A DNA stretch of 64,000 bases from an uncultured Gammaproteobacteria bacterium (GTDB lineage Bacteria; Pseudomonadota; Gammaproteobacteria; Pseudomonadales; Litorivicinaceae). A program made the position numbers and the translations under genes. Within the stretch, counting starts at the first letter, position 1, and every line of letters starts with the position of its first letter. This document shows positions 25,567 to 37,300 of the stretch, piece after piece. The DNA is taken from contig CAJWIY010000005.1 in the NCBI GenBank assembly GCA_913042205.1, forward strand, positions 1 through 64,000. Reading direction: 5' to 3'. Under the pieces are notes generated by a model. That model was not told the origin of the DNA. It ran no database searches and saw only the letters and a program-made list of their open reading frames with translations.

Positions 25567-26451
25567 CTAGTGCACCGCGTTCCTGAGGCTACGCATAAAA
25601 TCAAGTACCGTATGAATTCTCGGAATTCGATCTATGTTCGGATGCCATACTAGAAAAAATTCCCGGCTTAAATCTAGGTCGGGGAATACGGGTAACAAAT
25701 CATCTTTATTATCCAATAAGAAATCATGCAACACCCCAATGCCAAGACCTACTTTTACTGCTGCGACCTGACCTACCGGCGAAGAAATCGCAATATTAGA
25801 TTGCCAACTGCTCCATACGTTTCGTGCGACGTTGAGCCGCTCACTGAATAGCAGATCCTCGACATAGCCAATCAATCGATGCCTAGGAAGCTGGTCAATG
25901 CGCCCTGGCAGGCCGTGTCGTTCCGCATAATCACGACTGGCGTAGAGTCCGAGTCGGTAGATTCCTAAACTTTCGAAATAAAGCTGGGGTTCAGTAGGCT
26001 TCCCCACCATCACAGCCACATCAGCCTCACGGCGAGATAAAGAGAAGCCTGGTGTCTGAGAAACAATTTCAAGATTCAAGTCTGGATGCATTGAAGTGAT
26101 TGCGTTGAGCCGGGGAGTCAAGACTTTTAATGCGAAGCCCTCAGGTGCTGCAATCCTAACGGTGCCAGAGACTGACCGACCTGTCTGATCGAAAATCGAA
26201 CTGGCTGCCTCTATTTCAGCCTCGGCCCGCTCCAAATATTCTACTAATCGGCTTCCCTCATTCGTCAGCTGCATCCCCTTACTGTGTCGCGTTACCAGTG
26301 TTGAACCGAGCCGGGTTTGCAGTTGATTGAGGTGGCGTGACAGCGTCATGACTGACACACCCAGCGACTCGGCTGCCTTACCAAGTTGCCCAAGCCTTGC
26401 AATAGACAGCAGATACCTCGCGTCTTCCCAATTTATTTGCCGGTGGTTCAT
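25567..26451 (-). CDS. LysR-family transcriptional regulator
   Basis: About 294 residues. N-terminal winged helix: INWEDARYLLSIARLGQLGKAAESL then SVMTLSRHLNQLQTRLGSTL; C-terminal effector domain with GSRLVEYLERAEAEIEAA linker. Divergent from mmsA with a short AT-rich spacer containing TTGAT-GT-ATCAA (26472-26483), so probably the regulator of mmsA. I use the ATG at 26451; an ATG six codons upstream is equally open because neither has a clear ribosome site. Inducer unknown; a valine or propionate-pathway acyl compound would be natural. Confidence 0.88.
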   Translation of the reverse strand: MNHRQINWEDARYLLSIARLGQLGKAAESLGVSVMTLSRHLNQLQTRLGSTLVTRHSKGMQLTNEGSRLVEYLERAEAEIEAASSIFDQTGRSVSGTVRIAAPEGFALKVLTPRLNAITSMHPDLNLEIVSQTPGFSLSRREADVAVMVGKPTEPQLYFESLGIYRLGLYASRDYAERHGLPGRIDQLPRHRLIGYVEDLLFSERLNVARNVWSSWQSNIAISSPVGQVAAVKVGLGIGVLHDFLLDNKDDLLPVFPDLDLSREFFLVWHPNIDRIPRIHTVLDFMRSLRNAVH

Positions 26452-26556
26452 AGTGATAAAATACAACATAATTGATGTATCAAAAAATAAATTTTTGCTA
26501 TTGAAATATCATTTTTGAGCTTTTTTAATATAGACATTAACAATAAGGGGAAGAGT

Positions 26557-28056
26557 ATGATGACCTTAGGTAACTTTATCGATGGCGAACGAGTTGCTTC
26601 TAATTCCAGCCGCAAAGCCGTCGTATTCAACCCAGCGACCGGCGATAAACGACTCGAGGTCGCACTATCATCCGCAAATGAAACTCGTGCAGCAATCGCT
26701 AACGCATCGGCAGCATACTCATCTTGGAGTAAAGTTACGCCACTTAGTCGCGCACGTGTGATGTTTAAGTTTAAAGAGTTGGTAGAAAAACACTCCGATG
26801 AATTAGCAGAACTGATCACATCAGAGCATGGCAAGGTGTTTTCTGACGCGAAAGGCGAGCTGATACGTGGACTTGAGGTAGTCGAGTTCGCTTGTGGGAT
26901 TCCACATTTGCTCAAGGGCGAGCACAGCCTCAACGTCGGCCGAGATGTCGATAGCTATAGTCAAATGATGCCATTGGGAGTATGCGCCGGGATCAGCCCA
27001 TTCAATTTCCCAGCTATGGTGCCAATGTGGATGTTCCCTGTCGCTATCGCCTGCGGAAATACCTTCGTGATGAAACCGTCTGAGAAGGACCCATCAACGC
27101 CGATTCGTTTGGCGGAGCTTTTGAAAGAAGCGGGACTCCCGGATGGTGTCTTCAACGTTGTGAATGGCGACAAAGAATCGGTGGACGTATTGCTCACAGA
27201 TGACCGCATACAGGCGGTAAGTTTTGTCGGTTCGACACCCATCGCCGAATATATTTATTCAACGGCAAGCGCCCATGGTAAGAGGGTACAAGCATTGGGA
27301 GGGGCGAAGAACCACATGGTGATCATGCCAGATGCGGACCCCGATCAGGTCGTTAGCTCGCTGATGGGCGCCGCCTATGGTTCTGCTGGCGAGCGCTGTA
27401 TGGCTATCTCAGTTGCGGTCTGTGTGGGCCAAGCAGTGGCCGACAAACTTGTGAGCGATCTCACCACAGAGATTAGTGCGATGAAAATTGGCGCAGGCGA
27501 CGGTGCTGATGAACCCAATATGGGTCCACTTGTGACTCGGGAACATGCAAATAGAGTTTTAGGATACATCGATCAGGGTATTTCTGAAGGCGCAAGTCTT
27601 GTCGTTGATGGGCGTGATTTTGCCGTAGTCGGGAACGAAAAAGGCTTTTTCGTAGGTCCGACACTGTTTGACCACGTAAAGCCGGGGATGCGCATCTACA
27701 ATGAAGAGATCTTCGGTCCGGTTTTATCCATTGTTCGCGTTGATAGCTACGAAGAGGCCGTAGGACTTGTTAATGCCCATGAGTATGGTAACGGCACCGC
27801 GATTTTTACGCGCGACGGAAATACCGCACGTCAATATACTGAAACGGTTCAGGTCGGCATGGTTGGCGTCAATGTGCCGATACCGGTTCCCATGGCTTTT
27901 CATAGTTTTGGTGGCTGGAAGCGGAGTCTTTTCGGCCCACTGCACATGCACGGACCGGATGGAGTGAGGTTTTATACTCGGATGAAAACTATCACCGCGC
28001 GCTGGCCAACTAATCTTCGAGCAGGCGCGCATTTCTCGATGCCCACTATGAATTGA
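26557..28056 (+). CDS. mmsA: CoA-acylating methylmalonate-semialdehyde dehydrogenase
   Basis: 499 residues of the aldehyde dehydrogenase superfamily. Opens LGNFIDGERV, as MmsA does; catalytic cysteine in GSAGERCMAISVAV; NAD-binding segment ACGNTFVMKPSEKDPSTP; EEIFGPVLSIVRV near the C-terminus. Converts methylmalonate or malonate semialdehyde plus CoA to propionyl- or acetyl-CoA in valine, inositol or beta-alanine catabolism. The ATG chosen follows AAGGGG; upstream in-frame codons are AT-rich intergenic sequence. The usual partner mmsB is absent. Confidence 0.93.
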   Translation: MMTLGNFIDGERVASNSSRKAVVFNPATGDKRLEVALSSANETRAAIANASAAYSSWSKVTPLSRARVMFKFKELVEKHSDELAELITSEHGKVFSDAKGELIRGLEVVEFACGIPHLLKGEHSLNVGRDVDSYSQMMPLGVCAGISPFNFPAMVPMWMFPVAIACGNTFVMKPSEKDPSTPIRLAELLKEAGLPDGVFNVVNGDKESVDVLLTDDRIQAVSFVGSTPIAEYIYSTASAHGKRVQALGGAKNHMVIMPDADPDQVVSSLMGAAYGSAGERCMAISVAVCVGQAVADKLVSDLTTEISAMKIGAGDGADEPNMGPLVTREHANRVLGYIDQGISEGASLVVDGRDFAVVGNEKGFFVGPTLFDHVKPGMRIYNEEIFGPVLSIVRVDSYEEAVGLVNAHEYGNGTAIFTRDGNTARQYTETVQVGMVGVNVPIPVPMAFHSFGGWKRSLFGPLHMHGPDGVRFYTRMKTITARWPTNLRAGAHFSMPTMN

Positions 28057-28067
28057 CCCACGGAGGA

Positions 28068-28102
28068 GCGGCCGGGCCACCGCTAGCGTGCCATCCGGCC
28101 GC
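28068..28102. terminator. GC-rich inverted repeat between convergent mmsA and ppsA
   Basis: GCGGCCGG, 19-nt loop, CCGGCCGC; within the loop is a second palindrome CGCTAGCG. Lies 12 bp after mmsA and 20 bp from the ppsA stop. No T-run on either side, so it is either a factor-assisted terminator or an RNA end-stabilising structure serving both genes. Confidence 0.5.
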
Positions 28103-28121
28103 AGTTTGTGGCCAAGGGCTG

Positions 28122-30497
28122 TTACTTACCAGCCTGCGCATCGGCTAAAAAGAACCAGGTCTCCAAAACTGTATCGGGATTAAGGGAGATCGAGTCTATG
28201 CCCTGCTCCATTAACCAAAACGCGAGATCCGGGTGATCCGATGGGCCTTGGCCGCAAATTCCGATGTACTTACCTGCCTTGTTACAGGCCGCTATCGCGC
28301 GGGCAAGAAGGAACTTTACCGCCGGGTTTCGCTCATCAAAAGCGTCCGCAATAATTCCAGAGTCACGGTCAAGGCCAAGCGTTAACTGAGTCAAATCGTT
28401 TGAACCAATTGAGAATCCATCAAAATACTCGAGAAATTCATCTGCCAATACAGCGTTGGACGGTAACTCGCACATCATAATAATCTCCAACCCGTTCTCT
28501 CCACGCTTGAGACCGTTGACGTCCAATAATTCGATCACTGCCGCCGCTTCCTCGAGGGTCCTAACAAACGGCACCATAATTGCGACGTTCTTCAGCCCCA
28601 TTTCATCACGTACTTTCTTCAGCGCACGACATTCAAACTCAAAACATGGTCGAAATGACTCAGAGACGTAGCGAGAGGCACCACGAAATCCGAGCATTGG
28701 GTTCTCTTCTTCTGGCTCGTACAGCGGTCCACCGATAAGGTTTAGATATTCGTTGGATTTGAAATCCGACAAACGGACGATCACACGTTCGGGAGCAAAT
28801 GCTGCCGCAAGAGTTGCAATACCCTCAACCAATTTCTCAACATAGAAGTCTGTGGGATTGGCATACCCGCCCGTCCGTTCAGCGATCTCTTCTTTCAAAT
28901 CGGCGGGTAATGAGTCGAAATCTATCAACGCGCGAGGATGAACCCCAATCATTCGGTTGATTATAAATTCTAACCTCGCCAGACCAATACCCGCGTGCGG
29001 CAAACGCTGGAAATCAAACGCTCGATCTGGGTTACCCACGTTCATCATGATCTTGAACGGGAGTGCAGGCATCGCATCCACGCTCGTCACTCGATGGTCA
29101 AACTCCAGCAAACCGGCATAAATTCTACCGGTATCACCCTCTGAACAACTAACTGTCACCTCAGTCCCTGTGGATAATTGTTCAGTCGCATCACCACAAC
29201 CAACGACAGCAGGGATACCCAATTCGCGGGCGATGATTGCTGCGTGGCAAGTGCGACCGCCTCTATTCGTAACGATGGCAGAGGCGCGCTTCATTACCGG
29301 CTCCCAGTCTGGATCTGTCATATCAGTGACCAAAACATCACCAGGTCGGACTTCATCCATTCTCGAAAGGTCCTTCACCAAACGGACGGGCCCTTGACCG
29401 ATCTTTTGGCCAATGGCTCGACCCTCTACGAGGACGCTTCCCTTGCCCTTAAGAACAAATCGCTCCATCTGACGACCGTCTTGCTGGCTTTGCACCGTTT
29501 CAGGACGGGCCTGCACGATATACAGCTGGCCATCGTCACCATCGCGGGCCCACTCGATATCCATTGGACGACCGTAGTGTTTTTCTATAATTAACGCCTG
29601 CCGGGCTAATGCCTCGACTTCAGCATTGGTGACACAGAACTGTCGACAATGGGCCGTTTCAACGTCCACCGTTTGGACCGAGCGACCTGGCTTCGACGAA
29701 TCTGCATAAACCATTTTGATCAATTTCGAGCCGCGTGTCCGACGAAGCACTGCCGGGCGTCCAGCTTCTAGCGTTGGCTTGTGAACATAAAATTCGTCAG
29801 GGTTCACGGCACCCTGAACAACTGTTTCACCCAAACCATATGCCGCGGTTATAAATACGACATCGCGGAAACCGCTCTCAGTATCCATGGTAAACATGAC
29901 ACCAGCAGCGCCGGTTTCAGAACGAACCATGCGCTGGACACCTGCAGATAAAGCGACTAATTCGTGCGCAAAGCCCTGATGCACACGGTAGGAAATCGCA
30001 CGATCGTTAAATAAAGACGCAAAAACTTCCTTTATCGCATGCTTAATATTCTCAATTCCCGAAATATTTAGGAATGTTTCCTGCTGTCCGGCAAATGATG
30101 CGTCCGGGAGATCCTCGGCTGTTGCCGATGATCGAACCGCAACTTTCATGTCAGTATGAGAGGCTGTCATCGTGGCAAACGCCAGTTCAATCGCCTGATC
30201 GAGTTCTGGCTGGAAAGGTGTGTTAACGATCCATGAACGAATTTCGGCACCAGTTTTGGCAAGCGCGTTTACGTCGCCTACGTCCAATGCGACCAGCGCT
30301 TTATTGATGCGATCTGCCAGCTTATCGTGGGCCAGAAATTCCCGATACGCATGCGCTGTTGTGGCAAACCCGTTTGGCACGCTCACCCCAGCCCCGTCCA
30401 AATTCGAAATCATTTCGCCAAGTGATGCGTTTTTTCCGCCCACTCGCTCAACATCATCCATGCCGAGCTGATTAAACCAAAGGATGTAATCGTCCAA
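28122..30497 (-). CDS. ppsA: Phosphoenolpyruvate synthase
   Basis: 791 residues, the usual length. Converts pyruvate, ATP and water to PEP, AMP and phosphate in gluconeogenesis. N-terminal ATP-binding domain from [15 protein letters not shown], with [20 protein letters not shown]; phosphohistidine swivel domain with [15 protein letters not shown] near residue 415; C-terminal TIM barrel with [18 protein letters not shown] and the catalytic cysteine in [15 protein letters not shown] start. The gene faces away from ppsR with about 130 bp between them, so both are probably controlled from that spacer. Confidence 0.97.
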   Translation of the reverse strand: MDDYILWFNQLGMDDVERVGGKNASLGEMISNLDGAGVSVPNGFATTAHAYREFLAHDKLADRINKALVALDVGDVNALAKTGAEIRSWIVNTPFQPELDQAIELAFATMTASHTDMKVAVRSSATAEDLPDASFAGQQETFLNISGIENIKHAIKEVFASLFNDRAISYRVHQGFAHELVALSAGVQRMVRSETGAAGVMFTMDTESGFRDVVFITAAYGLGETVVQGAVNPDEFYVHKPTLEAGRPAVLRRTRGSKLIKMVYADSSKPGRSVQTVDVETAHCRQFCVTNAEVEALARQALIIEKHYGRPMDIEWARDGDDGQLYIVQARPETVQSQQDGRQMERFVLKGKGSVLVEGRAIGQKIGQGPVRLVKDLSRMDEVRPGDVLVTDMTDPDWEPVMKRASAIVTNRGGRTCHAAIIARELGIPAVVGCGDATEQLSTGTEVTVSCSEGDTGRIYAGLLEFDHRVTSVDAMPALPFKIMMNVGNPDRAFDFQRLPHAGIGLARLEFIINRMIGVHPRALIDFDSLPADLKEEIAERTGGYANPTDFYVEKLVEGIATLAAAFAPERVIVRLSDFKSNEYLNLIGGPLYEPEEENPMLGFRGASRYVSESFRPCFEFECRALKKVRDEMGLKNVAIMVPFVRTLEEAAAVIELLDVNGLKRGENGLEIIMMCELPSNAVLADEFLEYFDGFSIGSNDLTQLTLGLDRDSGIIADAFDERNPAVKFLLARAIAACNKAGKYIGICGQGPSDHPDLAFWLMEQGIDSISLNPDTVLETWFFLADAQAGK

Positions 30498-30630
30498 TAG
30501 TTATCCCCTTGCAACTTGTGTCTGCGATACCGCTGACGCAGACTAATCAAATTCGCGTACTTGAACTGCATCGAAAAATCTTAGGCGGTCACCGGTCGAG
30601 CACGATATTATAAATGAATTGGATCTAAAT

Positions 30631-31458
30631 ATGACCTCAGAAATTCGTCCGGTATTCTTTATTTCCGATGGCACTGGTCTGACCGCAGAGGGATTGGGTC
30701 AAGCCCTACTCAGCCAATTCGACACGATACCGTTCGAGAAGACAACCTTGCCCTACATCGACAGCGTCGAGAAAGCAAAAAAAGCTGTCGCAGAGATCAA
30801 TGCAGCTGGTATCGAATGCGGAACTACACCCATCGTTTTTGACACCATCGTTAATCAGGAAGTCCGAGACGTATTTGCAAATTGCGACGGATTTTTAGTC
30901 GACATATTCCAAACATTCCTAAAGCCACTCGAGCGCGAACTAGGCAAGGGGTCGAGTTATTCTGTAGGCATGAGTCACGCTGTTGCCCCAGATGGTCAAT
31001 ACGCGAGGCGCATCGATGCGATTAATTTTGCGCTTGATAACGACGACGGTGCTCGCATCCGCTACTACGATCAGGCCGATTTGATTTTGGTTGGGGTTTC
31101 ACGTTCGGGAAAGACACCGACAAGTCTATATTTGGCTATGCAGTATGGCCTAAACATTGCAAACTATCCGTTGACTGAAGATGATATCGGTGACGATCAA
31201 TTACCGGATTCTTTACGAAAATACAAAACCAAGCTTTTCGGACTAACAATAGATCCCGAGCGACTTCAAGCAATCCGTGAAATGCGGAGACCAGATTCAC
31301 GCTATGCTTCACTCAAACAGTGCCAGTATGAGGTCAACGAGGTGGAGGCCCTATACCGTCGTCATGCGGTTCCATTTTTATCGACCACCGAGCGTTCAGT
31401 AGAAGAAATCAGTGCTCGTATTCTCCAAGTCACAGGTAAACGTAGGTCCGTGTCCTAA
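30631..31458 (+). CDS. ppsR: PEP synthase regulatory protein (kinase/pyrophosphorylase)
   Basis: 275 residues of the DUF299 family. Switches PEP synthase off by ADP-dependent phosphorylation near its catalytic histidine and on by phosphate-dependent removal. Opens [18 protein letters not shown]-loop [15 protein letters not shown] near residue 155; [15 protein letters not shown] in the C-terminal half. Pairing with divergent ppsA is the standard arrangement. I use the ATG at 30631; a TTG four codons upstream is in frame. Confidence 0.95.
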   Translation: MTSEIRPVFFISDGTGLTAEGLGQALLSQFDTIPFEKTTLPYIDSVEKAKKAVAEINAAGIECGTTPIVFDTIVNQEVRDVFANCDGFLVDIFQTFLKPLERELGKGSSYSVGMSHAVAPDGQYARRIDAINFALDNDDGARIRYYDQADLILVGVSRSGKTPTSLYLAMQYGLNIANYPLTEDDIGDDQLPDSLRKYKTKLFGLTIDPERLQAIREMRRPDSRYASLKQCQYEVNEVEALYRRHAVPFLSTTERSVEEISARILQVTGKRRSVS

Positions 31459-31505
31459 CGCCAAAAGTGCCGTAAAACTGGTGAAGCGTATAGACTAGGC
31501 TTTTG

Positions 31506-31778
31506 CTAAGACAACGCGTGATTTACCCGGGAGACCGCGCGATAGGTTGAATCATCCCTCGAATCGGAAAACATCTGAAGCAGCGTATGTATTGGGCCAG
31601 CACTCTTCGGCCCGATCAGACTCAAAACGCGAGGCGCTGCATCAATAAGCGCCTGTCTATCTAAATTCTCGGCTGCTTCATTAATCACTATTAGTGAATA
31701 GGCCACCCCGTCGGCCTGACTCACTAACCGCTTAATTGTCGTCCGCTCGACTCGTGGATAAGTTGACCGGTTAGGCAT
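31506..31778 (-). CDS. Hypothetical protein, 90 residues
   Basis: Soluble, no signal peptide or membrane segment. Contains a helical run VERTTIKRLVSQADGVAYSLIVINEAAENLDRQ (only part conserved-looking) and PRVLSLIGPKSAGPIHTLLQM. No family recognised. ATG at 31778 without a good ribosome site; a TTG two codons earlier is in frame. Lies between ppsR (convergent) and cysB upstream on the same strand. Judged real because of its balanced composition and fit in the gap; confidence is moderate. Confidence 0.5.
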   Translation of the reverse strand: MPNRSTYPRVERTTIKRLVSQADGVAYSLIVINEAAENLDRQALIDAAPRVLSLIGPKSAGPIHTLLQMFSDSRDDSTYRAVSRVNHALS

Positions 31779-31855
31779 AACCAAATCGAAAAGTGGACCG
31801 TTCTTCTAAAATCATCAATCTTAAGTAAAGCGTAATTGGATGGATTAGCTGGTCG

Positions 31856-32833
31856 TTAAAGTGTTGGAATTTCGATCGATTCGAAGATCTTTTTCGCCTC
31901 GCCCCGGCCTTGGCTTTCCATAAAAGCACTAATTACCTTCTGGGATAGATGAGGCGCAAATAAATTAACAAACCGATACATGTAGCCCCTCAGAAATGTT
32001 CCGCGACGAAATGCTATCGAGGTGATACTTGGTTTGAACAAATGACCCGCGCTAATCGCGACAAGATCTCTGTCGGTCTCGGGGTCATGGGCCATATCAG
32101 CCACAATCCCAACCCCTAACCCCAGCCTCACATAGGTCTTAATCACATCAGCGTCCGCTGCTGTAAACACCACTTTTGGCGTTAAACCCTCTTGTGCAAA
32201 TGCCTCGTCTAGTCTCGAACGGCCGGTAAAACCAAAAACGTAAGTCACGATCGAGTACTCTGAGAGTTCATACAACGACAGTGGCCTGTCAATCTGCGTG
32301 AGTGGATGATCCTTAGGAACAATAATCGCCCGGTTCCATTGATAACACGGCATTAGCAAAAGATTAGAGAAATGCTCCAGTCCTTCCGTTGCAATCGCGA
32401 AGTCAACATTCCCAGAAGCCGCCATTTCTGCTATCTGAGACGGAGTGCCTTGCTGCATTTGTAATGATACGTCTGGGTAGTCACGCATGAACTCATTAAT
32501 TGTTGATGGCAACACATAGCGTGCTTGCGTGTGCGTGGTCGCAATCGAAAGCACACCTTTGGTCTCATTCGCGAACTCTTGTGAGATCTGTTTAATTGTC
32601 TCTACCTTGTGCAAGATCTCATTCGCTACATGGAGCACCTCCTCACCGGCTGGGGTGATGGAAACCAAATGTTTTCCGTTCCGCGCAAAGATCTGGATTC
32701 CCAGTTCGTCCTCTAGCAAACGAATTTGTTTTGAGATGCCCGGCTGTGACGTGAACAAGCTTTGAGCCGTGGTGGAAACGTTCAGTTCGTGTTTGGCGAC
32801 TTCACAGATATATCGAAGTTGTTGCAATTTCAT
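31856..32833 (-). CDS. cysB: CysB-type LysR regulator of sulfur assimilation
   Basis: 325 residues, the CysB length. N-terminus MKLQQLRYICEVAKHELNVS with helix-turn-helix TAQSLFTSQPGISKQIRLLE is diagnostic of CysB/Cbl. Effector domain has ATTHTQARYVLP, TEGLEHFSNLLLMPCYQWNR and a C-terminus RRGTFLRGYMYRFV typical of CysB. Activates sulfate uptake and cysteine biosynthesis genes with N-acetylserine as coinducer in enterobacteria. ATG start, followed at 70 bp by the small hypothetical. No cys structural genes in view. Confidence 0.95.
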   Translation of the reverse strand: MKLQQLRYICEVAKHELNVSTTAQSLFTSQPGISKQIRLLEDELGIQIFARNGKHLVSITPAGEEVLHVANEILHKVETIKQISQEFANETKGVLSIATTHTQARYVLPSTINEFMRDYPDVSLQMQQGTPSQIAEMAASGNVDFAIATEGLEHFSNLLLMPCYQWNRAIIVPKDHPLTQIDRPLSLYELSEYSIVTYVFGFTGRSRLDEAFAQEGLTPKVVFTAADADVIKTYVRLGLGVGIVADMAHDPETDRDLVAISAGHLFKPSITSIAFRRGTFLRGYMYRFVNLFAPHLSQKVISAFMESQGRGEAKKIFESIEIPTL

Positions 32834-33024
32834 CTTTTTTAGGCTGTACGTACCCTATTTACCCAAATGGAACGAAAGGTTGTCTATCCATTCCGAACTA
32901 AAAAGTCTATTTATAATAACCAAATTTATACTCTAAGCAGTATTTTTTAGAATGAATACGCGCTACGGACAGTGCACATCAGGGTCTCGAACTAGATTCG
33001 CCGCTTAGGTTCAATCTCCCCAGT

Positions 33025-34005
33025 CTATCCCGATCCCTTGCTACTCCCCAATGGCTTTTGGCTGTTGCTACTATAATCATTTAGTTCAAGAAGCTGAGGT
33101 CCTACATTTGGCATTTGTACCCAAGGGTTCAATTCAGCCTCGGCCAATAATTCCTGAATTTCAGATGCGTCACTATTCAAGGGATTATCGCGACGATAAG
33201 TTAGGAGTTCTTCAGGTTTAGGACTGTCAAAGCTATTCAACTTGTTATCCATCAAATGCGACGGCACAACGTTCTGCAGTCCGCGAAATAAGTTATCGAC
33301 GCGCCCCGGATACTGTTTCTCCCATTCTGAGATCATGGCCTTGATCTCACTACGTTTAAGATTCGGTTGCGATCCACAAAGATTACAAGGAATGATGGGG
33401 TAATTTCGATCAACCGCAAATTGCGCCAGATCCGCTTCTTTACAATACGCAAGCGGACGAATCACCACATAGCGACTATCATCTGATACCAACTTAGGTG
33501 GCATCGTTTTCAGTTTTGAGCCAAAGAATAAATTAAGAAATAGCGTTTCTAGAATATCATCGCGATGGTGTCCCAGAGCGATTTTAGTTACACCATTGGC
33601 TTCCGCGAAACCATAGAGGGTTCCGCGCCGTAACCGAGAGCATAACGCACAGGTAGTCTTACCCTCTGGAACCAAGCGCTTCACCGTCGAAAAAGTATCT
33701 CGCTCGATCACATAAAAGGGTACATCTTTTTCGGCCATGTAGGTCGGTAACACATCTTCCGGAAAGCCAGGCTGTTTTTGATCGAGATTTACGGCGATGA
33801 GATCGAAAGAGATGGGCGCCGATTTGCGCAATAGGATCAACATATCGAGTAGCGCGTAACTATCTTTCCCACCTGAAAGACACACCATCACTTTATCGCC
33901 CTCTTCAATCATGTGATAGTTACTGATCGCCTGCCCTACCAACCGTCGCAGTCGTTGCAGTCGTCTCGCGCGCTCGAGCCCCTGCTTGTCATTGGCCCTA
34001 GTCAT
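33025..34005 (-). CDS. ttcA: tRNA 2-thiocytidine biosynthesis protein TtcA
   Basis: About 326 residues. ATP-dependent thiolation of cytidine 32 in tRNA. PP-loop [16 protein letters not shown] near residue 45, [10 protein letters not shown] and [12 protein letters not shown] supply the C-x-x-C motifs that bind the iron-sulfur cluster, and [20 protein letters not shown] is the family hallmark. I choose the ATG at 34005 because GGAGG lies 8 nt upstream; an in-frame ATG five codons earlier has no such site. Cytoplasmic. No operon partner downstream. Confidence 0.95.
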   Translation of the reverse strand: MTRANDKQGLERARRLQRLRRLVGQAISNYHMIEEGDKVMVCLSGGKDSYALLDMLILLRKSAPISFDLIAVNLDQKQPGFPEDVLPTYMAEKDVPFYVIERDTFSTVKRLVPEGKTTCALCSRLRRGTLYGFAEANGVTKIALGHHRDDILETLFLNLFFGSKLKTMPPKLVSDDSRYVVIRPLAYCKEADLAQFAVDRNYPIIPCNLCGSQPNLKRSEIKAMISEWEKQYPGRVDNLFRGLQNVVPSHLMDNKLNSFDSPKPEELLTYRRDNPLNSDASEIQELLAEAELNPWVQMPNVGPQLLELNDYSSNSQKPLGSSKGSG

Positions 34006-34020
34006 TAAATCCACCTCCAT

Positions 34021-34361
34021 TCGGATCAGGAAATTTCCACATTATCGTTCCCCGTTAAATACCGCCGGGAGTTGTTCCGGCATCGGCGAGTCAAGATGAT
34101 TGAGTCTCTTATTACCCTGATAGCGAAATAGTGTGACCCACCGATCAAAAACTATTTCTCGGTATTCATACGCAAACCTTTTGATCAGATATAGACTACC
34201 AAAGTCCCGGTAGAGTCTGGTTTAGCTATCTGAAAATCTAATTTGCAGTAATATCTGATCGAAGGATAAGGCGGATACAGCTAGATTCAATCGCATAGCC
34301 AGTCAAAAACACGGTTTCGGACAACCTTTTTCAAGCAGGTTTTTCAAAATGGAGGGTATTT
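34021..34361. promoter_or_regulatory. Intergenic region between ttcA and the hybrid kinase
   Basis: About 340 bp holding divergent promoters for ttcA and the kinase. No clean promoter hexamers or operators stand out. On the minus strand a frame runs open from about 34221 to a TAA at 34042-34044, about 60 codons of protein-like sequence, but it has no ATG, GTG or TTG. A CTG at 34188 would give 48 residues. GGAGGG at 34351-34356 is the kinase ribosome site. Confidence 0.4.
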
Positions 34362-37300
34362 GTGTCCATTAGTTGGCAGCTAATAATGCTCTCACTAGCA
34401 TACGTGAGCGTGCTTTTTATCATTGCGTGGCATGGCGATCGGAACACAGCATCCTTCGGCGGAAATCGGGCAGCTCGCTGGGTCTACCCTCTATCGATTG
34501 GTGTTTATGCGACGAGCTGGACGTATTATGGAGCCGTCGGTTCTGCTGCTAATCATGGCTGGGAATTTCTACCCATATACCTCGGTCCAATGTTAGTTTT
34601 TATTTTTGGATGGCCCGTCCTATCTAAGTTTAATGCCGTAGTGAAGACACATCGTATCGGATCGCTGGCAGACTTCATGTCCGCTCGCTACGGCCGATCG
34701 CAACCACTGGCTATTTTAACTACTCTGGTAGCTCTTCTTGGTACGATCCCATACATCGCATTACAACTCAAAGCCGTCGGTCAAACCTTCAACATCATGG
34801 CAGGGGCTCCGACCGCAACTGATCCCACCATCTTTGATACCGCATTTTTCGCTGCACTGTTTCTGACGGTATTTGCGATATTATTTGGAACTCGCCTACC
34901 TGGCCGACGCAGGGATAGTAATCGAGGGATGATGATCGCAATTGCATTTGAATCCGTGGTCAAGCTCGTGGCGTTCGTACTGGTTGGTTTTTTCTGCACC
35001 TTCGAACTATACGACGGGTTCGATAATCTCTTCACACTAGCTAAGCAAGACCCTCAAGTCGCCACCGTATTTAGTACAAACTTCTCACAGTGGGGTCTCA
35101 TAACACAACTCATCCTCGCGAGCTTGGCCATCATTTGTCTACCTCGACAATTCCACGTAACGTTCGTTGAGTCGCCCGATGAGGAGGGTTATCGCGACAA
35201 TGCCCGCTGGTTCTTTCCCCTCTACCTCCTCGGCTTTGTCATTTTCGTCATACCCATCGCTGCGGCTGGCCTATTGAAATTTGGAGGGCTCGCACCTCCA
35301 GACGCATTTGTACTTCTACTGCCAATGACATTCGATAACGAACCGCTAGCGGCGCTCGCATTTCTTGGAGGATTATCTGCTGCAACAGGCATGATTCTCG
35401 TGTCGACTTTAGCCCTAGCGATCATGGTAGCCAACGAGATGTTACTCCCCCTCATGTTCAGATCGTCATCTAATGAGTTGAGACAGCGCCAAGACCTATC
35501 CTGGATCATGTTAATGGTGCGTCGTCTGTGCATCATCGGCATCATGGCACTAGCCTGGCTCTACTATCAATCCGCAACCAATGAGCGCTCCCTGGCATCG
35601 ATTGGCCTCGTTGCATTCGTAGCGGCAGCCCAATTTTCACCCGCCCTTCTTGGTGGCCTGTATTGGCGGCACGGAAACCGCTACGGTGCGCTGGCGGGTA
35701 TGCTGATCGGCCTAGTTAGCTGGTCTTTTATGCTACTACTACCAGCAATAGACACTGACCAAACTGAAGTCGTCCAACAAATAGTTCTAATTCCATTTGA
35801 TCCACTCACAAATGGTGTTCTGGTTTCTCTGGGACTCAATCTACTCACTTATATTTTAGTTTCATTATCGACCACCTCCCGTCTCGTGGATCGCGTGCAG
35901 GCAGCCACATTCGTGGACGTAACATCGCCAACCTCAAAGTCTGGTCGGTATTTCAAAGAAGACTTGCGTATTGATGACCTGACCACCCTTGCATCCCGCT
36001 TTATAGGAACTGATCGAGTCCAAGCCGTGGTTAATAACTACGCGTCTGAGCGTCAAATACAACAACTTAATGAGAAAGATCCCGCGCCCGCAGAGCTTAT
36101 TGGATCTGTTGAATCAATTCTTGCCCAAGAAATTGGCTATACTTCAGCGCGGTTGATGATTCGCTCGGCATCTCGTAGCCGCCGCATTCACCTGGGCGAA
36201 CTCGTCTCGTTGGTTGACGAGGCATCAACACTCGCTAAACAGAATCAGGAGCTCTTGCGTAAGGCCATCGAACACCTTTCGCAAGGGATCAGTGTCGTAG
36301 ACCAAAATCAGAACCTCGTTGCGTGGAACCGTCGGTACCAAGAACTTTTCGACTACCCGGATGAACTCTTGACTGTCGGACGACCCGTCGCCGACTTGTT
36401 CCGGCACAACGCTGCAAACGGTATCGTTGGTAACTTTTCAACCCATGAGCATATCGAACAAGCTGTCCAGAAACGTCTCGATCACCTGAATCGGGGTAGC
36501 GCCTACCGACGCGAGTCAGTTCTGTCCAGCGGTATTACGCTCGAGATTATCGGCGAACCCATGCCTAACGGTGGCTATGTCACTAGTTACTCAGACATCT
36601 CGTCGTATAAGGAGGCTGAAACAGCACTCCGTGAATCAGAACAGGCCATCAGAGTCTATACCGACAATGTGCCCGCAATGATTGCGTACGTCGATCGAGA
36701 ATATCGACTTCAGTTCATCAATAAAGCATTCGAGCGAACCATGCGTGTCTGGAGAGACCAAGTCATCGGACGACCCAATAAGGATATCTTCACCGAAGCC
36801 GAGTATGAAGCTCGAATTCCCTTTCTCAAACGCGCGTTTGAAGGACGTCGCCAAAGGTTTGAGGTTTCGGTTGATCGCGCCGGTGAGCATCGTGAATTCG
36901 AGGCACTCTATGTTCCACACCGAACGGAGAACGGCGAAATTCAGGGTATTTTTGTTTTATATCAGGATGTAAGTGATCGTAACGAGGCCAAGCGTGCACT
37001 CGAGACTGCCAATGAAACACTGGAGGCGCGAGTGGGTGAACGGACGGAGGAATTGCAGGCGGTTAACGATGCTTTAGAGGCCGAAAACCACCGTCGGGCC
37101 GCTACAGAAAAAGCCCTGACAAACGCAATGAAAGCCACCGAGGAGGCAAATTTGTCCAAGACCCGCTTCCTCGCTGCGGCATCTCATGATCTTCTTCAGC
37201 CACTAAATGCAGCAAGGCTGTTCACAACCTCGCTCGCCGAACGATCGAATAATGAAGAAGTCAGAGAATTAACGAACCATCTTGAGGGAGCATTAAGCTC

